NCBI GenBank assembly: GCA_023935145.1
Contig: CM043698.1
Span: 147,243,625 to 147,307,624, forward strand
DNA from: Bretschneidera sinensis
Lineage: Eukaryota; Streptophyta; Magnoliopsida; Brassicales; Akaniaceae
Direction: 5' to 3'
Length of the DNA stretch: 64,000 bases
Shown: in pieces, positions 1 through 10,874 of the stretch
Layout of the letters: the number at the start of each line of letters is the position of its first letter
Position numbering within the stretch: position 1 is the stretch's first letter
Program-made: the position numbers and the translations under genes
Notes under the pieces: model-generated
What the model was told of the DNA's origin: nothing
The model's database searches: none
Seen by the model: the letters and a program-made list of their open reading frames with translations, nothing else

Positions 1-517
1 GACCTATTACAATGCTTTCTATCAATTCTCTACTAACCTCTCTTCTTTACAACCAGCCTCACTACAAGAGTCCCTCTTGTGTTTATGTCTCTCACAATGT
101 CACAACCTGTGTGGTTCTCTCACACACCTTTTTCACCACTTGAAATGAGGCTAGGAAACCCTTTTTATAGCCTCTTAATTCTTGGACAATCTTGTGAATC
201 ATTCTTGACCCTTTGATCATGTTCTTCCTTTAATCTCAGCCCTTCATCACTCTCCAAGTGATGCTGTGTGTTTTGGTGTGGTGCTGTGTGCTGCGGCGTG
301 ACCTAATGCTGCAGCCTCCTGATGCTGTGCGCACACCTCCTGCCTGTGGGCAGAAACTTCCACAGCAGTGTGCCTGACCTTCCCATGCTCAAAATTGAAG
401 CACACACATGTGCGAAACCTTATAACTTGCTGAACTCTGATATCCCACAATTGGTTTGGACATTAACCAACTTTAGACCATGTTTGGATATGTTTGAAAC
501 TTAGACAAATAACAACA
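1..517 (-). repeat. Copia-1 3' LTR, incomplete
   Basis: Matches the Copia-2 LTR (54808-55741) and ends at 517 with the family terminus AACAACA, which is TGTTGTT when read on the element strand. It lacks a segment of roughly 70 bp with alternating TGTG/CACA that Copia-2 carries near 55405-55490. The LTR start lies left of the window. Confidence 0.9.
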
Positions 518-530
518 ATCTCTACCTTTG
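518..530 (-). other. Copia-1 polypurine tract
   Basis: Read on the minus strand this is CAAAGGTAGAGAT directly before the 3' LTR, the usual place for plus-strand priming. Copia-2 has the same sequence at 55742-55754. Confidence 0.7.
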
Positions 531-600
531 TCTAAGAGTTCAAAAAACCTGAACCATTGTGCAGAAAGCTTCGGGATCCAAACTCATCTGGAGTTACCAA

Positions 601-3600
601 TTAACCAACTCCATTCCTAAAAAGTCCAAGGCAATGATTGGACCTTCTTAGAGGTAGAGCCTTGGTGCCTAAATCTGCAGGACTTTTCTCCGTGGTCTTC
701 TTGTCAACATTAATGCATCCTTTCGTACCATTTTCCAGAATGTAATGATACCAAATATCCATATGCTTTGTCCCCTCATGGAACACCAGATTCCTCCAAA
801 AGTGCCCCACACTTTGGTTATCCAAAGTTACCACCACCTGCTTTTTTAAGACCTCCCACTCGTCCAACAACCCTTTGCACCCCATAGCCTCCTTTATGGC
901 TTCCGTAGCCGTTATGCATTCTTCCCTGGTTGTTATGAGTGCTACCACTGGCTGCCACTGAACCTCCATGTACCTCAACAACCACTTCATCCCAAACCAA
1001 TGCTCTTTTCCGGGATTACTCACACATTTTCTGAAAACATCCATTGCCCAAGAAACACTTGACCTGTTTCTCTTCCTTTCCCGGATGATTCTCCTCATCC
1101 CAAGGATCTTTTGTGTAAGGCTGAGATCCTTCCTCTCGAACTCCTCATTGAGTTGAGATGTAAACCTTTCCATCCTCTTCCTGCTGTTCCAAACTAACAA
1201 CCCATCAATGACATAGGTGAGGATACTCACCATCTTCTCCACCTTGTGTCCAGGTGAGAAAGTTTCTGTGAAACCTATGTCTTCTCTTCTTGTGAACCCA
1301 TTCGCCACCAGCTTAGCCTTGTTTCGGACTTCATCTCTTGGAGGGCACCCTTATTTGATCTTGTAAGTGCACTTACATTCCACAACTTTCTGATTTCCTG
1401 GAATTTTCACCAATTCCCAAAAGTTGTTCTTCCTCAAAGAATCCATTTCTTCCTCCATTGCTAGCTGCCACTTTGACGAATCCTTACACTCCATGGCATC
1501 CGTGTAAGTTTCTTGTTCACTCATCTCTCCTTCTGTCCAAGGATCTACTGCATCCGCAGCATCCGCAAACCCACATCTTAAAGGTGGTCCGACCAGCCTT
1601 TTTTCCCAGTCTCTTATGAGCTGAAAGTCCTTCTGACTTGCTGCAGCATCCTCTTCTTGTTCAGCCTCTTCTTGAATTTCTTGAGCTTGGCAATCATCCG
1701 AGGGCTCTACCTGGTCCGAACCCTCTTGCCTCCTTTGCTCTACCTGAACAGAATCTCCCTTGATGCTATGCTCAACAATTTCTGAATTGGTTTGCTCACT
1801 AGCCCCTGCAGGGTTAGTATTCTCCAAGTAGGGATATAGCAATTTATTAAAAATAACATCTCTACTTATTATGAGTTTAAATCTTTCTTTTTCTAAGGAC
1901 CACAACCTGTACCCCTTAGCCCCTTCCCCATATCCTAGAAACACATATTTTCTAGATCTTGGGCTAAGCTTATCCTCCTTTTGAAGTGCATACGCAGCAC
2001 ACCCAAAAGTCCTAAGGTTGTCAAACTCAGGGGGTTTTCCACTCCACAACTCTTCGGGAGTCTTATGGTATACAATCCTAGAGGGTGATCTATTAGTTAA
2101 ATATGCAGCTGTAGACACCGCTTCCCCCCAAAAATATTTGGGTAATCCGGATTTATTTAACATGCACCTAACCTTTTCCCTAAGGGTCTTATTCATCCAC
2201 TCAGCAACTCCATTTTGCTGAGGAGTTTCCACAACCGTCCTATGTCTTAGAATGCCATTTAACCTACAGAATTGATCAAGTTCTTGGTTAAAAATTTCTA
2301 AGCCATTATTGGTTCTTATCCCCTTAACTACTCTACCCATTTGAGTCTCAACCAGCCCTTTCCACACCACTAATTTATTCAAGGCATCTAATTTATTCTT
2401 AACCAAATAAACCCATACTTTTCTTGAATAATCATCAATTAAAGACAGAAAGTAAATGTTACCTCCCTGTGTTGGTGTCCTTGCTGGTCCCCAAAGGTCC
2501 GCATGAATGTAGTCAAGAATGCCCTTAGACTTGTGCACTCCAGTGTTGAAGCTGACCCGATGTTGCTGCCCAAAAACACAGCTCTTACAGAAATCCAGTT
2601 TTTCTACTTTGTCACCACCAAGTAGACCTTCCTTGCTAAGCACTTGCAGGCCCTTTTCGCTCATGTGTCCCAAGCGAGTGTGCCAAAGGGCTGCCTTGTC
2701 CAGCTCAGCCATCAAGCTTGCTGCTTGATCATTGGTTTCTGTTTCTCTGATCATCTCATAGAGTCCATCGTTTCTTGCTGCCTTGATTACTACCAAAGAT
2801 CCCTTGGCCACCTTGATCTTTCCTCCCTCTATCTTGCATGTATAGCCCATGGAATCCAGCTGCCCCAATGAGATCAAGTTCCTCTTCAAATCTGGAACAT
2901 ACCTCACATTTTCCAGCAGCCTTGTGACTCCATCAAACATCCTCAATTGGATGTCTCCAATCTCTCTCACTTGGCAAGAATTATCATTCCCCAAGAAGAC
3001 CCTTCCATCATTGATCTTCTTGAAATTCTTGAACCATTCTTTGTGAGGGCTCATATGATGAGTGCACCCGGTATCCAAGATCCATTTCCCGCTACCTTCT
3101 TGCCCCTTGCTCACACTTGAGCACACAACAAGAACATCATCATCTTGCTGTTCTGTTTTGGCAACCGAAGCCTCTCCATTCTTGGTATGGCTTCCTCCTC
3201 TATCCCTTGTCATCTTCTTGCAATCTTTCTTGACATGACCCTCCTTATGGCAGTAGTAGCAGCTCTTCCCTCCAAATCTCAGTTTGGAATGCATTCTCCC
3301 ATGGCTTTCTCCTCTACCTCTGTCCCGGTAGTAGCCATGCATGCTGCTGTGCACTCTCCCATGGCTCTCTCCTCTACCTCTGTCCCGGTAGTAGCCATGC
3401 ATGCTGCTGTGTACTCTCCCATGGCTCTTTCCTCTACCTCTGTCCCGGTAGTAGCCATGGTTGCTGCCATACCAAGTTGCTGGCCTTCTTTTAAAGAACA
3501 ACCCTTTACCACTTGATGCACTCCTTTTCTTGGCATCAAGATTATCTTTCAACTCTTTCTTAGGATCAAATTTAAAAGCAAAGATTCGTTTCCGAAGATA

Positions 3601-3900
3601 CCTCTTATGTGGGAGAGTCTTGGCAAGAAACAATTCATCTAGTTTCTTCCATAATGCAGCTGGATCTTCCGAGTCTCCGCACTCCCTTGTGACATTGTCC
3701 GATATGTGCAAGAAAATGGTGCTGTAAGCCATCTTCTTCATCTCGATCCGCTAGTCCTCCATGACACTTGCTGGAAAAGCATCATCTTCTCCAATAGCCA
3801 AGTCCACTTTCTGCTGCATGAGAACCGCCTTGATCTTCCGCTTCCATAGGGCAAAGTCCCTCTTTCCATCAAACTTCTCCACACAGAAATTTGAAGCCAT
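601..3900 (-). pseudogene. Copia-1 gag-AP-IN polyprotein with gutted RT/RNase H
   Basis: Reads from ATG 3900 to the stop at 601 as one frame of 1,100 codons with only two nonsense codons (TAG 3751-3753, TAA 1351-1353). In order: copia gag; RG-rich repeats; zinc knuckle CYYCHKEGHVKKDC; protease WILDTGCTHHM; integrase HHCC zinc site; integrase core, whose second acidic residue is Asn (RTNNG, where Copia-2 has RTDNG); then RT and RNase H remnants. Compared with the family, gag lacks about 60 residues. RT jumps from FSPGHKVEKMVSIL straight to a degenerate YVDD-like stretch (YVIDGLLVW). The RT-RNase H connection and the RNase H core are missing too. Copia-2 shares the RT/RNase H losses. It cannot encode a working RT; any mobility would need help in trans. 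Confidence 0.9.
3296..3459 (-). repeat. 60-bp tandem repeat in gag, about 2.7 copies
   Basis: Units at 3300-3359, 3360-3419 and 3420-3459 are nearly identical with a 60-bp period. In frame they give three runs of a 20-residue unit built around YYRDRGRGESHGR, just before the zinc knuckle. Copia-2 has a single unit. This basic Arg/Gly stretch probably binds RNA. Confidence 0.9.
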
Positions 3901-4127
3901 CTTTTGCGGACAAGATCCCAGATTTGTGCACTAACCACAACTACTTTCTTCAACCTCAAGAACACAGATCGAAGATGGATCTTTAACACCGTTCTTGAAT
4001 CAACCTTCAAGAACACGACCGGATCTTGATCTTTAACCGTTCTTGAATCACCCAAGAAGTTTGATCTTTGATTCTTGGAGTCTTGGCTCCGTACCTTCTA
4101 CTTCTTGTTCCGATAACCAGCTGCTGT

Positions 4128-4139
4128 GCTCTGATACCA
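4128..4139 (-). other. Copia-1 primer binding site (tRNA-iMet)
   Basis: On the minus strand TGGTATCAGAGC lies one base inside the 5' LTR and matches the complement of the initiator tRNA-Met 3' end. The stretch 3901-4127 is the untranslated leader, with short repeats of the type TTCTTGAATCA, and holds no gene. Confidence 0.9.
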
Positions 4140-4140
4140 C

Positions 4141-4737
4141 TGTTGGAAATCACCTTGACAAGATGCCCAGGTGGTGATCTTCCAAACACCCAAGTCTTGA
4201 ATGACTTGTAGAAAGAATTTCAGAAATCGAACACAAGAACAGAAAATCAAAGAAAGAAAGAAGACAAGTAATTTGTTGTCGAGGTTCGGCAATGTGCCTA
4301 CGTCCCCGTGAGTTCCTCCGAACTCTCTGCACTATCTCAATGGTTCTTACAAAGTTACAGCAATCCTCTTCAAGAATCCAAGTTCTTGAAGAACCAAGAA
4401 GAGAACGAGAAAGTGATAGACCTATTACAATGCTTTCTATCAATTCTCTACTAACCTTTCTTCTTTACAACCAGCCTCACTACAAGAGTCCCTATTGTGT
4501 TTATGTCTCTCACAATGTCACAACCAGTGTGGTTCTCTCACACACCTTTTTCACCACTTGAAATGAGGCTAGGAAACCCTTTTTATAGCCTCTTAATTCT
4601 TGGACAATCTTGTGAATCTTTCTTTCTTTGATTTTCTATTCTTGTGTTCGATTGCTGAAATTCTTTCTACAAGTCATTCAAGACTTGGGTGTTTGGAAGA
4701 TCACCACCTGGGCATCTTGTCAAGGTGATTTCCAACA
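4141..4737 (-). repeat. Copia-1 5' LTR with its U3 replaced by an inverted U5 copy
   Basis: 4141-4617 matches the R-U5 side of the family LTR. At 4618 the normal U3 (about 310 bp as in 205-517) stops and an inverted copy of the LTR's own first 120 bp follows (4618-4737 is the reverse complement of 4141-4260 with about two mismatches). The LTR therefore begins TGTTGGAAAT and ends ATTTCCAACA, a fold-back with about 357 bp between the arms. The U3 promoter is absent. Confidence 0.93.
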
Positions 4738-4862
4738 TTGATCATTGGAAGCATCAAGCCTTATGCCCTCCTAAGGCTATAGCAAATTCCAATGTATCTC
4801 AATTTGATGAACATAGAGATGGTAGTGTGGTCATTAGGTTTACACCTAATGAATCCCCTTAG
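4738..4862 (+). pseudogene. V1 movement protein, C-terminal remnant
   Basis: Matches the last ~40 codons of the movement protein in V4 (30583-31488), ending FTPNESP and TAG (4860-4862). The upstream part was displaced by Copia-1. V2 and V4 have the same TAG; V3 has CAG at this place and the homologous frame continues towards the coat-like region. Confidence 0.8.
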
Positions 4863-7706
4863 CTCTCTAAAACTTCTAGTTCTAGAAGAATTAGAACTCC
4901 ACTCTATGACGACCCTCAAATTATTCCACTTCGAAATAGTTATGATTTGTCATCAAGAAACTCCAAAAAAAGTTTACTAGGAGTTAATTTTGACCCTGTT
5001 ATACCTAGAGGATTCTATGAGACCAGCTCCTTCATATCAACTATAGATCAATCTCAAATAGGATAACAATCTAAACAGAATAATGGAGAATTTTCTCCAA
5101 CCAGATCTGATATGTTATCTTATGAAGATCATGAGCTTAATGTTATAATGAAATCTGATTTTGAGATCGATAAAATCAAACTTAAGAATAATTTTTTATC
5201 TTCATAAAATAAGACCAAAACTAATTGGTTTATGGCAAACTTTTCTAATGAATTAAGATCCCAGATTCGTGAAGAATGGTACACTCACATGAAAGAAATA
5301 AAATGCAATGTGTATTTCTTCGACTTCTTTGAGATGTACACATTCAATAATAAAATATTCAACCCTTTTGCCCAGAATCATCTGGATTTAGAAAACCCTA
5401 AAGAAATAGATGTTATTACTCAACTTAATCAATTATGAACAACATCAAATGACCAAATTATATCATCTATTCATCATCCTTTACAGAAAATTACTATTAA
5501 ATTGCCCCATTATTCATCTGCCATTACAGCATCCCCATTTAAGCAAACTGTTGGCCCCGATGATCATCCAGTATTAGCCAAATATATCTGAAATCTTTAT
5601 TCTCAAAATAACTTCACCAATCAAACTCTTCATACTATTTCAAGCCAGCTCAACTCCATTGCCACCTCCATAGACTCCATCGATGAAAAAGTAAGTGTTT
5701 CCACTCCAAAACTTCTCGGGAGGGAATTCCCCCCAATAATTCAGAAGCCCCATTCACATTTATCTCAACCTATTTTTACGCCAATAAATATTGAACTAAA
5801 AAATTTAATTAGACTTGATGATTCTGATGATATATTAAAATCAATAAATGATAGATTATGAGGATTATCCCTTGCACCAGAAGGACCCTCGAATAATATC
5901 AATGTCATAGAAAAAGATATTGTCAATGAAATTAAAGAATCAGATGGTATCAATAAAATATATCGAAGAAATTATTATAAGAATGCCCCATTACCAAAAA
6001 CTAGGAATTATTACCCTAAGCCAACTCTTCCTGATTTACAATTTGAAGAAAGATCCTCTGCTACTCAAGCAAGATATGATAATAGCACAATATAAGAATG
6101 AAATATTGATAGAGCTAGTGAGCATATGATCATCAATACCTATCAAGAAATGACTATGGCAGCCACTGCCTATAGAACACGTAGTAATAACACAGATAAA
6201 AAGATAACTATTTCCATAATTGCTGAGTTTACGGGAACCCTCAAAGGATGGTGGGATAATTACCTTACTGAACAAAACCAAAAATAAATTACTGAAGCAA
6301 CAATACAAGTAAATACCACCCAAACAGTCCAAAACCCACAAACCGGAGAAGTAATATCTAGAATAGTACTTGTAAACCAAGAAAACGCATTTGAAACTCT
6401 GAAATATGCTATCACCAAACACTTCGTTGGAGACCCTGATAAGTTTGCTGCAAGATCCTCTGAAATACTTATAAATCTAACATGCCCTACTTTGCAAGAC
6501 TTTAGATGGTATAAAGATGTCTTTCTTGCTAAGGTATTTACAAGACAAGATAGTAATAATACTTATTGGAAAGAAAAGTTCATATCTGGACTTCCAAAAT
6601 TATTTGCTGAAAAGGTCAAATAAAGGATCAGAGATCTAAATGGCGGATTTGTTCTTTATGACCATCTCTTTTATGGAGAGATCATCAGCTACATAAACTA
6701 TGAAGGTCTATCAATATGTGATGACCTTAAGCTTAAACCAAAAATGAAATCAGAGCTAAAACAAAGCAGAAAAGAATTAGGATCATTTTATAGTCAATAT
6801 GGCTATGAAACTCTAAGGGCTCCATCAGTTGAAAATAAAAGAAAACAAAAGATTTTCAAAAAGAAAAAATATAAAAAGAACATAAAAGATCTCCCCCTCC
6901 TCATAAAACCCAAAAACCTAATTTTAGAAAAACTAGAAAATTGCAAGCTCCTTCAAAAGCCTGTTTCAAGTGTGGAAGACTTGGACTTTGGGCAAAGAAT
7001 TGCAAAGTCAAACAAAAAATTAATGAATTAGATGTTGAAGAATCTAAGCAAGAGTTAACTAAAGTAATGATTAATAACTCTCAAATAGAAGAAGAATATT
7101 ATTCCTCTGATAATGAAGAGCTCATTTACACAATACAAGAAAGTACTGATTCGGAAGAATCCATTGATTGACAATGTGATTGTGAAGATGGACTTTGCTT
7201 CTGTAAATCTATCAATATGATCTCCTCTCAAAAAGAATTTCTTTTAGATATTATAGATAAAATTATTGAGCCTATGATAAAAAAGGATTACTTAATGAAA
7301 CTAAGAGATATTATTCAAGAAGAAAATACGATTTTAACTCCACCTGAGCCTTACAATCTTTCAAAAAAATTTGAAACCCATTTTCAAAAACCTAAAATAG
7401 CTACCACACAAGATTTACAAATGGAAATTAACATTATGAAAGATCAAATAAAAGAAATTCAAAAAAGATTATGTTGATTTAAAAGCAAAAATGATTTATT
7501 TAGAAATTAATAATTTTAAAGAATCGATCTCTTCACAAATCAACAAAGAAGTCCTAAAAGAAGCCCCTGAGACTTCTAATCATGCTAATTTAATAAGTAT
7601 AAATGATGGATCAAAAGATCATGCTAATTTAATAAATATAAATGATGAATCAAAAGACAGTTTTGTTAATCTAATAAAAAATGAATTATCAAAAATAGTA
7701 TATTAA
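4863..7706 (+). pseudogene. V1 coat-protein-like region
   Basis: Homologous to 22138-24450 and 49033-51858. Pieces stay open (5232-5438, 6744-7031, 6941-7171, 7217-7477, 7491-7706), separated by stops such as TGA at about 5436, where V3 has TGG, and TAA at about 6619, where V2 and V3 have CAA. Near 6965-7003 is a retroviral-type zinc knuckle with spacing CX2CX4-X-X4C, preceded by Lys-rich sequence. The His position is Leu here. An acidic stretch (EEEYYSSDNEEL) follows. This order, basic region, zinc knuckle, acidic tail, is usual for caulimovirid coat proteins. Confidence 0.75.
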
Positions 7707-8079
7707 AATTTCTATTGTTATTAACAAAGAATATCATATTAATACTACCGCCTTAGTAGATTCTGGTGCAGACCGTAATTGTATTAAAGAAGGCTTTATT
7801 CTTACAAAGTATTATGAAAAAACTATAGAAAGGCCAAATACAGCTAGTGGTTCAAAACTAAATGTAGAATACAAAATTACAAATTCTCATGTATGTAATG
7901 ATGGATATTGTTTAAAAACTCATTTTATTCTTGTAAAAAATATACATAAAAATATTGTTTTAGGAACGCCTTTCCGAACTCAAATTTATCCCTTCAAGGT
8001 TAGTCATTTAGGAATAGAAACCAACATCTTAGGACAAACTTTATTTTTCCCCTTCCTACAACTTGTAGATACAAGATAA
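7707..8079 (+). pseudogene. V1 aspartic protease
   Basis: Shows the retropepsin motif ALVDSGAD followed by NCI at about 7750-7785 and a downstream hydrophobic-Gly motif (IVLGTPF). The region ends in TAA 8077-8079, shared with V3 (52256-52258), whereas V4 has a sense codon there. In the virus this domain would release RT from the polyprotein. Confidence 0.8.
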
Positions 8080-9652
8080 TTAAATTTATTACAAACCAAT
8101 AGTTTACGCAGGCAAATAAATTTAATACAAAATAAACAAGCTCATATAAACTTTCTTAAAGAAGAAATAAATTATCAAAAAATAGAACAACAACATAAAC
8201 AATCTCAAATTCAATCTCAGACAACAGAATTGGAAGAATTATTCAGAAAAGAAATATGTGCTGACCTCCCTAATGCTTTTTGGGAACGAAGAAAGCACAT
8301 AGTCTCTTTATCATATGAGCCAGATTTTGATGAGAAAAATATTCCATCCAAATCACGACCTATATAGATGAATAAAGAATTATTGAATTATTGCCAAGAA
8401 GAAATAAAAGTTTTATTAAATAAAAAATTAATTAGACCAAGCAAGTCTCCTTGGAGCTGTTATGCATTATATGTTCAGAAACAAGCTGAGTTAGAAAGAG
8501 GAGCTCTCACACTAATCATTAATTATAAACCTTTAAACAAAGTTTTGAAATGGATTAGATATTTCATACCTATAAAAAAAAGATTTCTCAATAGATTACA
8601 TGACTCTACTATTTTCTCAAAATTTGATTTAAAATCATGATATTGACAAATTCAGATAAATGAAGCAGATAAATATAAGACTGCTTTTAATGTCCCATTT
8701 GGCCATTATGAGTGGAATGTTATGCCATTTGGGCTTAAAAATGCTCCTTCTGAATTTCAGAACATCATTAATGATATTTTTAATGATTATTCTAAATTAA
8801 CCATTACCTATATCGATGATATATTAATATTCTCAAAATCTATAGATCAACATTTTAAGCATTTAAAAACATTTTTCCAAATCATCAAAAATAATGGTCT
8901 AGTATTATCTGCCACAAAAATGAATTTGTTTCAAACTAGAGTAAGATTTTTAGGACATCTTATATTCAAGGAACTACCAAACCAATAGATAGATCCATTG
9001 AATTTGTAAACAAATTTCTAGATGAAATAAAAGACAAAACACAGTTACAAAGGTTCCTTGGCTGTTTAAATTATATTGCTGATTATTTTTCACACCTTTG
9101 TCAAATTTGCGAGCCTTTATATAAAAGACTTCGCAAAAATCTTGTTCCATGGTCTAAACAACATACAGATGTTGTCAAACTCCTTAAGTCAAAAGTATTA
9201 AGTCTTTCTTGTCTAGGAATTCTTCATCTATATGCAAAGGCCATTGTTCAAACTAATGCCTCAGATATAGGCTATGGAGACATTCTCAAACAGATTCTTC
9301 CCTGAAAAACCAATGAGCAAATTGTCAGGTTTCATTCCGGTATATGGCTTGGTGCTAAAAAAAATTATTCAACTATCAAAAAGGAAATTTTAGCAATTGT
9401 TTTATGTATTTCAAAATTTCAAGAAGATTAATACAACAAAACTTTTTTTTATTAAAAGTTAATTGTAAATCTGCAAAAGAAATTTTACAAAAAGATGTTC
9501 AAAATCTTGTTTCAAAACAAATATTTTCCAGATGGCAAGCGATACTGAGTGCATTCGATTTTGATATCGAGTATATAAAGGGAGAGCATAATTTCGTGCC
9601 TAACTTCCTTACACTGGAATTTCTGCAGGAATCAAACACAAGAAAAGCATGA
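8080..9652 (+). pseudogene. V1 reverse transcriptase and RNase H
   Basis: RT motifs are clear: a palm segment with NVPFGHYEWNVMPFGLKNAP and the catalytic YIDDILIFSKS (about 8809-8841). RNase H runs from about 9240; its first acidic position reads QTNASD where V3 has QTDASD. It ends at TGA 9650-9652, overlapping the ORF2 ATG. Breaks: TAG 8365-8367 just before an RT ATG, TGA 8638-8640, and a one-base loss near 8965 compared with V4 that shifts the frame before RNase H. V3 shares the first and third of these. Confidence 0.85.
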
Positions 9653-10874
9653 GTTCATCCAATCAAAAAGGAAAGCAGAAGGTGCCTCCACCTTCACCAA
9701 AACCCCAAAGCCTCAATGACTATGCCACAAAAATCCAAATCCCAGGACATCAGCCTATCCCAATACAACCAAAAACCCCTCAGCAATCAAATAGATTTAC
9801 ATCACTGGGAAAACTCCCAAATCTATCTGAATTACCAAATTTAACCTCCCAGTCATATGCCCAAACACTTTCTCAAACACTTTCCTAAACACCTTCCTCC
9901 TCTCAAACCTCTATCCCAAAGACCAATCAATACATTCAAAAACCATACCAAGAATATATCCGATGCACCAGCCTAGACAGACCCACAAATGATCTCAATT
10001 TTATTACTAAATATCTTTATACTAACAAAATTTTTCCTGTAGGTTTTCATTATATTCCAGAAGATCCAAAAAGGACCCAAATATTCTATGAACTTATAAT
10101 GGTTGATACCAAATCAATGGAAATCACCCATACCGGAGACCCAACAGATCCGAATATTATTATTTATTCAAAATGCAAAATCCTTTATATCATATCCCCA
10201 GATAAAATCGATGATCATTATAAACCCAAAACCTTTTCCGTCCCATTTGTGCCTCCCACATATAATTATTATGATTATCAAAAAGCATGGTATAATATAT
10301 TCTTCGTCAGACCCAAATCTCATTCCTTGTTTATTTTCTTTGACAAAAAGTTTTTTTTTTTTATCAATCTTCCAATATGGATGTTTGAGTGGTGGTTTTC
10401 TTTTGGGAGTGACTCATCTATTCTTCCTCCCCCTATTAAAGAATCATTAACCTATTTCAAACAAAATATCAATACTAAAAAAACTTATTCTCATGAGATA
10501 CTTTTTTATATCATTTTTTCCATTCCTTGGATTATCTCTTGGGATTATGTTATAACTGAAACTTCTTCGGATTATCTAGCCATAAATCAAGTTTTCAAAG
10601 TCAAATAGTGGGCAAAATATGATTGCTCATTTACTAGAATTGATGTTATAAAAATTTGTTTTTTGATAATCCCCAATACTCCAAATATCTTGAAGCACCA
10701 TACCCTTCATCAGGACCTAGCGAATTGACCAAACAAGAAAAAAAAAAGAAATTATTAGAGGAACTGTCTCTGCTATCAGACAGTGATGATGAAAGTACTC
10801 AGACTCTAGATGATCAATCCAAGTCACCCTATTAGGATGCACAAGACCCTTATGATGCATTTGATCTATCATAA
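9649..10874 (+). pseudogene. V1 ORF2, unknown function
   Basis: Starts at ATG 9649 in an ATGA overlap with the RNase H stop. The first ~80 residues are Pro/Gln/Ser-rich. The middle is rich in aromatic residues (FINLPIWMFEWWFSFG, later IFSIPWIISWDY). The end is a Lys run followed by an acidic Ser/Asp patch (LLSDSDDES). Stops occur at 9886-9888 and 10606-10608 (TAG where V2 has TGG), with a frameshift near 10645. No known domain is recognised. All four viral copies carry it in this position, so it belongs to the virus. Confidence 0.75.

Larger units (their letters stand above)
1..4737 (-). mobile_element. Copia-1: Ty1/copia-type LTR element, cut by window start
   Basis: Order on the minus strand is 5' LTR (4141-4737), Met-tRNA primer site, leader, one gag-protease-integrase-RT/RNase H reading frame, polypurine tract and 3' LTR (1-517, incomplete). 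It belongs to the same family as the complete copy at 54808-60327. The right flank (from 4738) is viral movement-protein sequence, so the element probably sits inside pararetrovirus DNA, but the left flank and target duplication lie outside the window. RT and RNase H have lost their cores, so it is non-autonomous. Confidence 0.93.

Noticed and set aside
3296..3459. CRISPR-like repeat array
   Set aside because: Units are contiguous without spacers and lie in frame within a gag gene of a plant retroelement.
3145..3516. Plus-strand repetitive Ser/Val/Ala frame
   Set aside because: Shadow of the 60-bp gag repeats on the minus strand.
3738..4055. Open frames in the Copia leader (also 59015-59467) with matching proteins in both copies
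   Set aside because: They lie in the 5' untranslated leader and in alternate frames of gag; similarity reflects DNA homology, not coding.
6036..6422. Antisense open frame of 117-128 codons across the coat-like region, present in V1, V2 (23127-23513) and V3 (50211-50564)
   Set aside because: It mirrors the sense codons of the same homologous DNA, has no start context or domain, and its openness in three copies follows from shared ancestry.
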